64,000 nucleotides of DNA, taken from the NCBI RefSeq assembly GCF_005145025.1, contig NZ_CP039695.1, positions 3,333,501-3,397,500 on the forward strand, read 5' to 3'. Of this stretch, positions 1-8,070 are shown piece by piece. The position numbers and the translations under genes were made by a program. The stretch's first letter is position 1, and the number at the start of each line of letters is the position of its first letter. The DNA comes from Novosphingobium sp. EMRT-2 (lineage in GTDB: Bacteria > Pseudomonadota > Alphaproteobacteria > Sphingomonadales > Sphingomonadaceae). Under the pieces are notes generated by a model. It was not told the DNA's origin, made no database searches, and saw nothing but the letters and a program-made list of their open reading frames with translations.

Positions 1-315
1 GAGGCCGGAGGCATCGGTGGCGGCGATCCGGGCCAGATCGGCGCGCAGCAGGGCGGCGATGGCACGTTGCGCGGCCGCCGACTTGTCCCCCAGCTTCGCA
101 CGCAGCGCGGCGTGCGCGCCCGTGTCGATGCCAAGGCTTGTGGCGGTTTCGGGGAAGAAATCCAGCAGCCGCCACGCGATGCCGTCCAGCAGGGCGTTGG
201 CGTCCGCCGCCGAGGCGGGGGCTGCGCGGGCCGGGATCGCGAAGGCGGCGGCGGTGGCGCCTAGGCCGCCCAAGGCGGCGCGGCGGGTGATTCCGTTCGT
301 TTCGTGCGTAACCAT
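1..315 (-). CDS. DUF885 family protein, N-terminal part (cut by window edge)
   Basis: The reverse strand from the ATG at 313-315 is open to the window edge, giving the first 105 residues. The N-terminus carries a twin-arginine pattern (TRRAALGG) followed by an Ala-rich hydrophobic stretch ending near ARAA, which suggests Tat export. The following segment (LLDGIAWRLLDFFPETATSLGID) resembles the start of DUF885 proteins, secreted proteins usually near 600 residues with possible peptidase activity. The family assignment rests on this short segment only. The gene is divergent from the DUF937 gene across 166 bases in which I see no clear site. Confidence 0.6.
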   Translation of the reverse strand, partial: MVTHETNGITRRAALGGLGATAAAFAIPARAAPASAADANALLDGIAWRLLDFFPETATSLGIDTGAHAALRAKLGDKSAAAQRAIAALLRADLARIAATDASGL

Positions 316-481
316 GCCGCAACCCTGTCCGCGCGGCGGTGGGAAGTCAAACGCGGCTTGCCGGCTCCGCCTTTTTGGCTTTGTCCAGCACAACTTACGC
401 TGCGCCGGCGAATGTTGCACTGGAACTGGCGCGCCGTCCCGCTAGGCTGTGGTTCGGAGCCCAATCGCAGGAGTCTTCCTC

Positions 482-841
482 ATGAGCATTTTCGATTCGA
501 TTCTCGGCCAGATCAGCAGCAACGTGGATGTGAAGAACCTTGCCGCCAAGGTTGGCATCGATCCCGCGACGGCCGAAACCGCCATCGCCGCATTGGCCGC
601 CGGCCACCAGGCCAAGGGTGACACGATCGAGACCGCCGCCGCCAATTCGGGCGTCGACGCTGGCGTGCTTCAGCAGATCGTGGGGCATATCGGGGGCGAA
701 GGTTCGCTCGGCCAGTTCGCCTCGATGATCGGCAGCCATCCCGAAGCGCTGGACAAGATCACCGGCTTTCTTGACAAGGATCAGGACGGCAGCGTGATGG
801 ATGATATCGCGGGTATGGCGCAGGGCTTCCTCAAGAGCTAA
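482..841 (+). CDS. DUF937 family protein
   Basis: 119-residue protein. The ATG at 482 is chosen over an in-frame GTG at 449 because AGGAG at 469-473 lies 8 bases upstream. It is mostly helical with no signal peptide or membrane segment. The C-terminal half has a Gly-rich stretch, then FLDKDQDGSVMDDI near residues 100-113, the Asp-rich tail pattern of DUF937 proteins. The DxDxDG segment resembles an EF-hand loop, so calcium binding is possible but unproven. No function is known for the family. A small membrane protein gene follows 9 bases downstream. Confidence 0.65.
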   Translation: MSIFDSILGQISSNVDVKNLAAKVGIDPATAETAIAALAAGHQAKGDTIETAAANSGVDAGVLQQIVGHIGGEGSLGQFASMIGSHPEALDKITGFLDKDQDGSVMDDIAGMAQGFLKS

Positions 842-850
842 CGCCTATCG

Positions 851-1051
851 ATGCTCGACGCCGTCCTGTCCATGTTGATGCTTGCCGCCATCGCACTGGC
901 GGCGGGCGCGTTCGTCCTGTTCCGGCGCGGGGAGCGCAAGCGCCCCGTGCTGATGCTGGTGCTGGCGGCGGTGATGTTGGTGAACCTCGGCATCTGGACG
1001 CTGCCCGATGCCGGGGGCAACACGCTGGCGCAGAATACGCAGCCGCAATAG
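851..1051 (+). CDS. Small membrane protein of unknown function
   Basis: 66 residues with two hydrophobic segments (about 4-23 and 33-51) separated by a basic loop (FRRGERKRP), and a short polar tail. It begins 9 bases after the DUF937 gene and probably shares its transcript. I do not recognise a family. Small size is a reason for caution, but the layout of two membrane segments and a basic loop is not what random GC-rich sequence usually gives. Confidence 0.5.
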   Translation: MLDAVLSMLMLAAIALAAGAFVLFRRGERKRPVLMLVLAAVMLVNLGIWTLPDAGGNTLAQNTQPQ

Positions 1052-1104
1052 GGCTTTGCCCAGCGGACCGGCGGGCCGTGCCTAAGCAGGCCCACCGCTT
1101 TCGC

Positions 1105-1761
1105 TCACTTGATCGGGCAGTCCGGCGAAAGCCGCATGTCCAGATAATTGTCGACCGACTTCATCAGATCGTCGAGTTCGTTCTCGAAGAAGTGATTGGC
1201 GCGCGGAATCTCGTCATGGTGGATCGTGATGTGCTTCTGCGTGCGCAGCTTGTCGACCAGCTTCTGCACCGCGTTGGGCGTCACCACCGTATCGGCGTTG
1301 CCCTGCACGATGATGCCCGAGGCGGGGCAGGGGGCGAGGAAGCTGAAGTCATACATGTTGGCCGGCGGCGCGACCGAGATGAAGCCCCGGATTTCCGGAC
1401 GGCGCATCAGCAACTGCATGCCGATCAGCGCGCCGAAGCTGTAGCCGGCGATCCACGTGGTCGAGGCTTCGGGGTGGATGGACTGCACCCAGTCGAGCGC
1501 GGCGGCCGCGTCCGACAGTTCGCCGATGCCGTTGTCGAAGCTGCCCTGGCTGCGCCCGACGCCGCGGAAGTTGAAGCGCAGCGTGGCGAAACCGCGCGCC
1601 ACGAAGGTCTTGTACAGAGCCTGCGTGATGCGATCGTTCATCGTGCCGCCCGCTTGCGGGTGCGGATGCAGGATCATGGCCACGGGCGCGCGCGAACGGG
1701 TGGCGGGCTGGAAGCGGCCTTCAAGGCGGCCTTCGGGACCGGGGAAGATGACTGCGGGCAT
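1105..1761 (-). CDS. Alpha/beta hydrolase
   Basis: 218-residue alpha/beta hydrolase. Visible features are HPHP at residues 32-35 (oxyanion region), the nucleophile elbow GYSFG with Ser108, and a candidate catalytic His in RANHFFE near residue 190. Length and the HPHPQ motif fit the Tex30/KANL3-like group of small serine hydrolases, whose substrates are mostly unknown. No signal peptide, so probably cytoplasmic. It is divergent from the cysteine desulfurase pair; this neighbourhood recurs in alphaproteobacteria, but no functional link is proven. Confidence 0.8.
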   Translation of the reverse strand: MPAVIFPGPEGRLEGRFQPATRSRAPVAMILHPHPQAGGTMNDRITQALYKTFVARGFATLRFNFRGVGRSQGSFDNGIGELSDAAAALDWVQSIHPEASTTWIAGYSFGALIGMQLLMRRPEIRGFISVAPPANMYDFSFLAPCPASGIIVQGNADTVVTPNAVQKLVDKLRTQKHITIHHDEIPRANHFFENELDDLMKSVDNYLDMRLSPDCPIK

Positions 1762-1899
1762 CGTGTGACCTGGTTATCCTGCTTGCAAAGCCGCGCTGGC
1801 GGAAAATGCCGGGGCTGGGATTTGGAACGAAGCGCTATATAGAAACGCCGCCCCCGAAAGCAATGTTTCCGGCGCGATCATAACGGGACACGTGATTCC

Positions 1900-2967
1900 T
1901 TGCCTGCCGAACCGCTCTATCTTGACCATGCCGCCACCACCCCGTTGCTGCCGCAGGCGCGCGCCGCGCTGGTGGAGGGCTTCGACGCGTGGGCCAATCC
2001 GTCCAGCCCGCACAAGCCGGGCCGCGCGGCGCGCGCCTTGCTGGAGGGCGCGCGGGCGCGGGTTGCGGCCGCGCTGGGGTGGGAGCGCGAGACGGTGTTC
2101 ACCAGCGGGGCGAGCGAGGCGCTGGCCCTGGCGATCCGTCGTGCCAAAGTGGAGCGGGTTGTCACGTCGGCGGTGGAGCACGAGGCGGTGCTGCGTCTCG
2201 CCGGGACCGGTGCGGCTCGCCTGCCGGTCGATGCCAACGGGCTGGTGAACCTTGCCGCGCTGGAAGACGTGCTGGCCGATGGCCCGCGAACGCTCGTCTG
2301 CGTGCAGCAGGTCAACAGCGAGACGGGCGTGATCCAGCCGCTGGCGGAGATCGCCGCGCTGGTGCGTGCCGCGGGTGGCATCCTGCTGGCGGACGCGGCG
2401 CAGGGCGCGGGCAAGATCGCCTTGCCCGATGCCGACCTGATCGCGCTTTCGGCACACAAGTTCGGCGGGCCGATCGGCATCGGCGCGCTGCTGATCCGCG
2501 ATTTCGCGCTGCTGGAGGCGCCCGGAGGGCAGGAGCGGGGTTATCGCGGGGGGACCGAGAACATGCCGGCCGCGCTGGCCATGGCGGCGGCGCTGGAAGC
2601 CGGCGATGGCTGGATGGCGGAAGCGGCCCGCCTGCGCGATCTGCTGGACGCCCAATTGCAGGCGGCGGGGGCGGAGGTCATCGCGTCTGCCGCGCCGCGC
2701 TGCCCGACGATCGGCGGCTATCGGATGCCCGGCGTTTCATCGGCCGCGCAACTGATCCGCTTCGACAGCATGGGGATCGCGGTGTCCGCCGGCAGCGCCT
2801 GTTCCTCGGGCAGCCTGCGGCCCAGCCATGTGCTGTCCGCGATGGGCCTCGATGCCAAAGCGGCCGGCGAAGTGCTGCGCGTGAGCATCGGGCGCGAGAC
2901 CGACGAGGCCGCGATCGCGCGCTTCGTCGCGGCATGGCGCGACATCGCCGGGAGCGCGCGGGCGTGA
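1900..2967 (+). CDS. Cysteine desulfurase, first of a tandem pair (class V aminotransferase)
   Basis: 355-residue PLP enzyme of the NifS/IscS fold that would remove sulfur from L-cysteine as an enzyme persulfide for Fe-S cluster or thio-cofactor synthesis. It begins LDHAATTPL; the PLP lysine is Lys187 in LSAHK and the persulfide Cys is Cys301 in SACSSGS. The start is a TTG at 1900, since no ATG or GTG lies in frame nearby before the conserved N-terminus. The 3' end overlaps the next desulfurase gene (GTGA), suggesting translational coupling. It is shorter and more diverged than the second copy, and its partner protein cannot be told from sequence. Confidence 0.88.
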   Translation: MPAEPLYLDHAATTPLLPQARAALVEGFDAWANPSSPHKPGRAARALLEGARARVAAALGWERETVFTSGASEALALAIRRAKVERVVTSAVEHEAVLRLAGTGAARLPVDANGLVNLAALEDVLADGPRTLVCVQQVNSETGVIQPLAEIAALVRAAGGILLADAAQGAGKIALPDADLIALSAHKFGGPIGIGALLIRDFALLEAPGGQERGYRGGTENMPAALAMAAALEAGDGWMAEAARLRDLLDAQLQAAGAEVIASAAPRCPTIGGYRMPGVSSAAQLIRFDSMGIAVSAGSACSSGSLRPSHVLSAMGLDAKAAGEVLRVSIGRETDEAAIARFVAAWRDIAGSARA

Positions 2968-4070
2968 TCTATCTCGACTATCAGGCGACCACTCCGCTCG
3001 CGCCCGAGGCGCGAGAGGCGATGATGCCCTGGATGGCGGGGCCTGAAGCGATGGGCTTCGCCAATCCGCACAGCCCGCACCGCGCCGGGCGTGCCGCTGC
3101 GGCGGCCGTGGAGGTGGCGCGCGAGCAGGTGGCGGCCTTGCTGCCGGCGGGTGGACGCGTGATCTTCACCTCGGGCGCGACCGAGGCGCTCAACCTTGCC
3201 ATTTTCGGCAGCGGCGCGCGGCGGCTGGCGGTTTCGGCGATCGAGCACGCGGCGGTGCTGGATACGGCGCGCGCCGCCGATCCCGGCGTGGCGCTGCTGC
3301 CGGTCGATCCGCAGGGGCTGGTCGATGCCGACGCGCCGTTGCCCGCCGGTACCGATCTGGTCGCGGTGATGCAGGTCAACAACGAGATCGGCACGATCCA
3401 GCCGGTCGCCGAACTGGCGCGGCGCGTTCGTGCGCAAGGCGCGCTGTTCCTGTGCGATGCGGTGCAGGGCGCGGGCAAGATTGCGCCGCCGCAGGACGCG
3501 GACCTGATCGCCATCTCCGCGCACAAGCTTTACGGCCCCAAGGGCATCGGCGCGTTGTGGGTGCGCGACGGGATCGACCTGAAGCCACTGATCCACGGCG
3601 GTGGGCAGGAAGGCGGGCTGCGGTCCGGCACGCTTTCGCCTGCGCTCTGTGCCGGCTTCGGCGCGGCGGCGGCGCTGTGCGCAAGGCTGGGGGAAAGCGA
3701 TGCGGCGCATGTGGGCAACTTGTGGAAAAGGGCGCGCGCGGCGCTGACCGGCTGGACGCTGAACGGGAGCGAAACGATGCGCTGGCATGGCAACCTGAAC
3801 CTGCGGCTGGCCGGGCTGGACGTGGCGCGGTTGCTGTCGGAATGCCGGAACGTGGCGTTTTCAGCCGGTTCGGCCTGCGCCAGCGGGTCCGGCAGGCCAA
3901 GCCATGTCTTGCGCGCGATCGGACTTTCGGACAGGGATACCAAAACCGCGATCCGGCTGGGCTTCGGTCGCTATACGAGGGAAGAGGATCTGGACGAGGG
4001 CGTCGCGGCGATTATCGCCGCGGCAAGGTCGCAGGGAGTTGCATTGCCATGGTCCGAGTCACCTTCGTAA
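2964..4070 (+). CDS. Cysteine desulfurase, second of a tandem pair
   Basis: 368-residue NifS/IscS-type enzyme starting at the GTG at 2964, which overlaps the stop of the preceding desulfurase. It opens with IYLDYQATTPL. The PLP lysine is Lys188 in ISAHKLYGPKG and the active Cys is Cys305 in SACASGSG, a longer loop typical of class I (IscS-like) desulfurases. The two enzymes are clearly paralogous in domain order but differ along their length, so this is an old duplication. The ferredoxin gene overlaps its 3' end by 22 bases, which fits a role in Fe-S cluster assembly. Confidence 0.9.
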   Translation: MIYLDYQATTPLAPEAREAMMPWMAGPEAMGFANPHSPHRAGRAAAAAVEVAREQVAALLPAGGRVIFTSGATEALNLAIFGSGARRLAVSAIEHAAVLDTARAADPGVALLPVDPQGLVDADAPLPAGTDLVAVMQVNNEIGTIQPVAELARRVRAQGALFLCDAVQGAGKIAPPQDADLIAISAHKLYGPKGIGALWVRDGIDLKPLIHGGGQEGGLRSGTLSPALCAGFGAAAALCARLGESDAAHVGNLWKRARAALTGWTLNGSETMRWHGNLNLRLAGLDVARLLSECRNVAFSAGSACASGSGRPSHVLRAIGLSDRDTKTAIRLGFGRYTREEDLDEGVAAIIAAARSQGVALPWSESPS

Positions 4071-4381
4071 CGCCCGAAAACGAGCGCGTCGTGGTCGACG
4101 GCGCGGAAGGACAGCGCCTGCTGGAACTGGGCCAGAACGCCGGGATGCCGCTGGAAGGCACGTGCGAGGGGCAGATGGCCTGCTCCACCTGCCACGTCAT
4201 CGTCGCGCCGGACTGGTTCGACCGGTTGCCCGCCGCCGTGGACGACGAGGAAGACATGCTCGATCTGGCCGCCGGCGTCAGCCGCACCAGCCGGCTATCT
4301 TGCCAGATACTGCTGACCGCCGATCTCGATGGGCTGGAAGTGCGCATCCCGGCCGAGGCGCGGGACATGCAGCGCGTCTGA
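4049..4381 (+). CDS. 2Fe-2S ferredoxin, adrenodoxin/Fdx type
   Basis: 110-residue plant/adrenodoxin-type ferredoxin. The four cluster ligands are Cys39, Cys45, Cys48 and Cys85, with the C-x5-C-x2-C spacing of the Isc-linked Fdx and adrenodoxin group. The acidic stretch VDDEEDMLD (64-72) is the usual docking surface for partner proteins. The start at 4049 lies inside the preceding desulfurase gene. In the Isc system this ferredoxin supplies electrons for reducing persulfide sulfur during cluster assembly, matching its position after the desulfurases. Confidence 0.9.
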   Translation: MVRVTFVTPENERVVVDGAEGQRLLELGQNAGMPLEGTCEGQMACSTCHVIVAPDWFDRLPAAVDDEEDMLDLAAGVSRTSRLSCQILLTADLDGLEVRIPAEARDMQRV

Positions 4382-4454
4382 AACCGCCCGGAAAGCGGGG
4401 GATTTCGGCATCCACGGAGTTCCCCTGTCCGCTTCGCGTTGCTAGGACGTTCAC

Positions 4455-6749
4455 ATGGCGACCGATACCACCGACACTGGCGAGCCCGATCCGTTCGACG
4501 CGATCGTCGATGCGCCTTTCGATTCCGCCCTTTCCGAGCGCTATCTCGTGTATGCCCTGTCGACGATCACGGCGCGGTCGCTGCCGGATCTGCGCGACGG
4601 GCTGAAGCCGGTCCACCGCCGCCTGCTGTGGGCCATGCGGCAATTGAAGCTCGATCCCACCGGCGCGTTCAAGAAATCGGCGCGCGTGGTGGGCGACGTG
4701 ATCGGCAAGTACCACCCGCACGGCGATGCTTCGGTCTACGACGCCATGGTCCGTCTCGCCCAGGATTTCGCGCTGCGCTATCCGCTGGTCGAAGGGCAGG
4801 GCAATTTCGGCAATATCGATGGCGATAACGCCGCCGCCTATCGCTACACCGAAGCGCGATTGACGCGCACCGCGATCCGCCTGATGGCGGGGCTGGACGA
4901 AGGCACCGTCGATTTCGTGCCGACTTACAACGGCGAGGAGGAAGAGCCGGAAATCTTCCCCGGCCTGTTCCCCAACCTGCTCGCCAACGGCGCCAGCGGC
5001 ATTGCCGTGGGCATGGCCACCAACATCCCCAGCCACAACGTGGCCGAGATCGTCGACGCCACGCTGCTGCTGATCGACAACCCGCATGTCGAACACGCGC
5101 AGTTGATGGAGGTGTTCCACGGGCCGGACTTCCCCACCGGCGGTGTGGTGGTGGACAGCGCGGCCGCTATTTCCGCCGCCTATGAAACCGGGCGGGGACC
5201 GATCCGTGTGCGCGGGCGCTTTTCCACCGGGCGCGGGGAGGACGGCGCGTGGGAGGAAACCGGCGTCGAGAAGCTGGGCAGCGGGCAATGGCAGCTGGTG
5301 GTCAGCGAAATTCCCTACATGGTGCAGAAGGGCAAGCTGATCGAGCAGATCGCTCAGTTGATCGCCGACAAGAAACTGCCGATCCTGGAAGACGTGCGCG
5401 ATGAGAGCGACGAGCAGATCCGCCTCGTGCTCGTGCCCAAGAGCCGCAACGTCGATCCGGAGCTGCTCAAGGAATCGCTCTACCGGCTGACCGACCTCGA
5501 AACGCGCTTCGGTCTGAACCTCAACGTACTGGATTCACGGCGAACGCCGGGCGTGCTGGGGTTGAAGCTGATCCTCCAGGAATGGGTCATCAGCCAGATC
5601 GACATCCTGCTGCGCCGCACCACGCACCGGCTGGAAAAGATCGCGGCGCGGCTGGAACTGCTCGAAGGCTATATCATTGCCTACCTCAACCTCGACCGGA
5701 TCATCGAGATCATCCGGACCGAGGATGAGCCCAAGCCGGTGATGATGGCGGAATTCGGCCTGACCGACCGCCAGGCCGAGGCGATTCTCAACATGCGGCT
5801 GCGCAGCTTGCGCAAGCTTGAGGAAATGGAACTGCGCAAGGAGCGCGACGAACTGCTGGCCGAGCAGGACGATCTCCAGAAGCTGCTCGACAGCCCGGCG
5901 CGCCAGCGCACGCGGTTGAAGCGCGATCTGGCCGCGCTGCGCAAGGAATATGCCGAGGACACCCCGCTTGGTCGCCGCCGCACGACCATCGCCGAAGCCG
6001 CGCCGGCGCGCGAATTCAGCATGGACGCGATGATCGAGAAGGAGCCGGTGACGGTGATCCTTTCGCAGCGCGGCTGGATCAGGGCGGCCAAGGGGCATCT
6101 CCCGCTCGATGGCGATTTCAAGTTCAAGGAAGGCGATGGCCCTGCCTTCGCGCTCCACGCGCAGACCACCGACAAGCTTTTGTTCGCGGTGGACAATGGC
6201 CGGTTCTATACGCTGGGCGCAGACAAGCTGCCGGGCGCGCGCGGCTTTGGCGAGCCGATCCGGACGATGGTCGATATCGATCCGGAGGCGCACATCGTCG
6301 CCGTGCTGCCCTATCGCGCCAAGGGGCAGCTCCTGCTGGCGGCGAACAGCGGGCGCGGCTTCGCGGCGGAGATGGACGAACTGCTGGCCGAAACGCGAAA
6401 GGGGCGCGGCGTCGTCACCACCAAGCCCGGCGTGAAGCTGACCGTGGTGCGCGAGATCGCGCCGGAGCACGATCACGTCGCCGTGGTGGGTGACAACCGC
6501 AAGCTGGTGGTCTTCGCGCTGAGCGAAGTGCCGATCCTGGCCAAGGGACAGGGCGTGGCGCTCCAGCGCTATCGTGATGGCGGCCTCTCCGATGCGATCA
6601 CGTTGCGGCTGGAGGACGGCCTGTCGTGGTCCATGGGCGGGGACAGCGGGCGGACGCGGACCGAGCGCGACCTGATGCTGTGGAAGGTGGCGCGCGGCGC
6701 GGCGGGCCGGATGCCGCCGACGGGCTTCCCGCGCGACAACAAGTTCTGA
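4455..6749 (+). CDS. parC: DNA topoisomerase IV subunit A
   Basis: 764-residue type IIA topoisomerase A subunit, the DNA-breaking part of the ParC2ParE2 enzyme that separates linked daughter chromosomes. The catalytic tyrosine is Tyr131 in YRYTEAR. The quinolone-resistance region reads [10 protein letters not shown] with Ser93 intact, so no resistance change is visible at that position. A coiled-coil region with many RxxEE and LRK repeats follows, then a beta-pinwheel C-terminal part. Length and the absence of a GyrA box (QRRGGKG) favour ParC over GyrA. parE is not in the window. Confidence 0.95.
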   Translation: MATDTTDTGEPDPFDAIVDAPFDSALSERYLVYALSTITARSLPDLRDGLKPVHRRLLWAMRQLKLDPTGAFKKSARVVGDVIGKYHPHGDASVYDAMVRLAQDFALRYPLVEGQGNFGNIDGDNAAAYRYTEARLTRTAIRLMAGLDEGTVDFVPTYNGEEEEPEIFPGLFPNLLANGASGIAVGMATNIPSHNVAEIVDATLLLIDNPHVEHAQLMEVFHGPDFPTGGVVVDSAAAISAAYETGRGPIRVRGRFSTGRGEDGAWEETGVEKLGSGQWQLVVSEIPYMVQKGKLIEQIAQLIADKKLPILEDVRDESDEQIRLVLVPKSRNVDPELLKESLYRLTDLETRFGLNLNVLDSRRTPGVLGLKLILQEWVISQIDILLRRTTHRLEKIAARLELLEGYIIAYLNLDRIIEIIRTEDEPKPVMMAEFGLTDRQAEAILNMRLRSLRKLEEMELRKERDELLAEQDDLQKLLDSPARQRTRLKRDLAALRKEYAEDTPLGRRRTTIAEAAPAREFSMDAMIEKEPVTVILSQRGWIRAAKGHLPLDGDFKFKEGDGPAFALHAQTTDKLLFAVDNGRFYTLGADKLPGARGFGEPIRTMVDIDPEAHIVAVLPYRAKGQLLLAANSGRGFAAEMDELLAETRKGRGVVTTKPGVKLTVVREIAPEHDHVAVVGDNRKLVVFALSEVPILAKGQGVALQRYRDGGLSDAITLRLEDGLSWSMGGDSGRTRTERDLMLWKVARGAAGRMPPTGFPRDNKF

Positions 6750-6801
6750 AGCGGGCGGCTGATACCGCGCATTTCGGATTCGCGGCGGCTCCGCCGATGT
6801 G

Positions 6802-6817
6802 TTAACCGGCCGGTTAA
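6802..6817. promoter_or_regulatory. Perfect 16-bp palindrome, probable TetR-type operator
   Basis: TTAACCGGCCGGTTAA is identical to its reverse complement. It sits 36 bases before the likely SDR start. AT-rich ends and a GC centre are typical of TetR-family operators that control lipid and aromatic catabolic genes in sphingomonads. A related 18-bp site lies at 43885-43902 upstream of the acyl-CoA dehydrogenase cluster. The binding protein is not encoded nearby, so the assignment is inference. Confidence 0.55.
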
Positions 6818-6834
6818 ATCATCGGCCGGATGAT
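6818..6834. promoter_or_regulatory. Second inverted repeat upstream of the SDR gene
   Basis: ATCATC at 6818-6823 and GATGAT at 6829-6834 flank a 5-base GC centre, directly abutting the palindrome at 6802-6817. It may be a second regulator site or overlap the promoter. It ends 7 bases before the GGAGAGG ribosome site of the SDR gene, so if transcribed it could also fold in the leader. Confidence 0.35.
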
Positions 6835-6853
6835 ACATCGGAAGGAGAGGACG

Positions 6854-7627
6854 TTGGACAAGCCCCGCTATTCGCTCGCAGGCCGTATCGCGCTGGTCAC
6901 CGGTGCGTCGTCCGGGCTGGGCGCGCATCTGGCGCGGCTCTATGCCGCCGCCGGCGCGGCGGTGGTGCTGGGCGCGCGGAGAGTGGAGCGCACGCAGGCG
7001 CTGGCCGATGCCATCAAAGAGGCGGGCGGCCGCGCGTTGTCGGTGGCGATGGACGTAACCGACGAAGGCTCCATCGTGGCCGCGTTCGATGCGGCCGAGG
7101 CCGCCTTCGGCGCGCCCGACGTGGTGCTGGCAAACGCCGGCCTGGCCGAAGCGGGTCGTTCGATCGATCTTGAACTTGATCGCGTAAACCGCGTGATCGA
7201 AACGAATTTCACCGGAGTTTACCTGACAGCGCGCGAAGGCGCCCGGCGCATGATCAACGCGGGATCGAAGCAGACCGAGCGCGGGCGTATCATCCTGACG
7301 GGATCGATCACTGCGGACATGACCGGGCAGGGCGATTCCGCCTATGCCGCGACCAAGGCCGCCGTCGCCCACCTCGGCCGCCAGTTCGCGCGCGAATGGG
7401 CACGGCTGGGCATCAACGTCAACGTGATCCAGCCGGGCTATATCCGCACCGAGATCGACGGCGACTGGTTCGACAGCGAAGGCGGCAAGGCGCAGATCGC
7501 CAGCTGGCCCCGCCGCCGGCTGGCCGATGCCACGGTGCTGGACGATATGGCACTGTTCTTCGCCTCGGACGCTTCCCGTCAGGTAACGGGCGCGCACATC
7601 TCGCTGGATGACGGGCAGTCGCTTTAG
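6854..7627 (+). CDS. Short-chain dehydrogenase/reductase
   Basis: 257-residue classical SDR from the TTG at 6854, preferred because AGGAGAGG ends 3 bases before it; an in-frame ATG at 6830 would place the ribosome site inside the gene and overlap an inverted repeat. Cofactor motif TGASSGLG (16-23), NAG (94-96), and catalytic Ser151, Tyr164 and Lys168 (YAATK). Such enzymes oxidise or reduce alcohols and ketones with NAD(P)H; 3-hydroxyacyl-CoA or steroid/terpenoid-type substrates are possible. The tandem palindromes upstream imply it is regulated. It is alone, with no operon partner. Confidence 0.85.
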   Translation: MDKPRYSLAGRIALVTGASSGLGAHLARLYAAAGAAVVLGARRVERTQALADAIKEAGGRALSVAMDVTDEGSIVAAFDAAEAAFGAPDVVLANAGLAEAGRSIDLELDRVNRVIETNFTGVYLTAREGARRMINAGSKQTERGRIILTGSITADMTGQGDSAYAATKAAVAHLGRQFAREWARLGINVNVIQPGYIRTEIDGDWFDSEGGKAQIASWPRRRLADATVLDDMALFFASDASRQVTGAHISLDDGQSL

Positions 7628-7665
7628 GGCGGCGTTGGGGCAGGCCTACTGCGGTCTGTTCCGCT

Positions 7666-8004
7666 TTAGCGGAGCCGCGCTCCCGCCAGAACGCGAACCG
7701 GATCGCCGTTTTCGCGGAAGGACAGAAACAGGAGGTAGGGCAACAGAAAACCGGCCCCGCCAAAGAACGCCACGACCGCAAGAAGCAGGCCTGTTGCCGA
7801 AAACCCGTTTCGCCACGCGGTCCAGAGAGCGGAGAGAACGAGAAAGCACAGGAAATCCAGGTTGAACTGGCCGGGCCAGGAAACCGTTGCGATGTCGCCG
7901 AAGAAAATGGGCAACAAGCCCATGCCATGGCGCGCAATCACGAATACCGTGTAGCCCGCGAGTGTGACCCAGAGGCCCAGCAGGAGAGTGCGGAACACCT
8001 TCAT
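7666..8004 (-). CDS. Small integral membrane protein
   Basis: 112 residues with about three hydrophobic segments (about 5-25, 46-64 and 70-94) and basic ends. The pattern of a short loop with FFGDI and then FNLDF resembles DUF2834-like membrane proteins, but I cannot assign it firmly. It lies downstream of the DsbD-type gene on the same strand after a 66-base gap and may be cotranscribed. No function can be stated. Confidence 0.6.
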   Translation of the reverse strand: MKVFRTLLLGLWVTLAGYTVFVIARHGMGLLPIFFGDIATVSWPGQFNLDFLCFLVLSALWTAWRNGFSATGLLLAVVAFFGGAGFLLPYLLFLSFRENGDPVRVLAGARLR

Positions 8005-8070
8005 GCCTCCAGCTTGCCATTGGGTGCGGCCGTCCGCAATCCCGCCGTGGCGGTAATTGCCGATCCGGCG

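Noticed and set aside
1989..4070. Single frame joining both cysteine desulfurases
   Set aside because: Its first part is an out-of-frame Gly/Arg-rich reading of the first desulfurase; only the part from 2964 is a real protein, so this is not a fusion.
6783..6796. CGGCGG-CT-CCGCCG as a parC terminator
   Set aside because: The loop is only two bases and no T-run follows.
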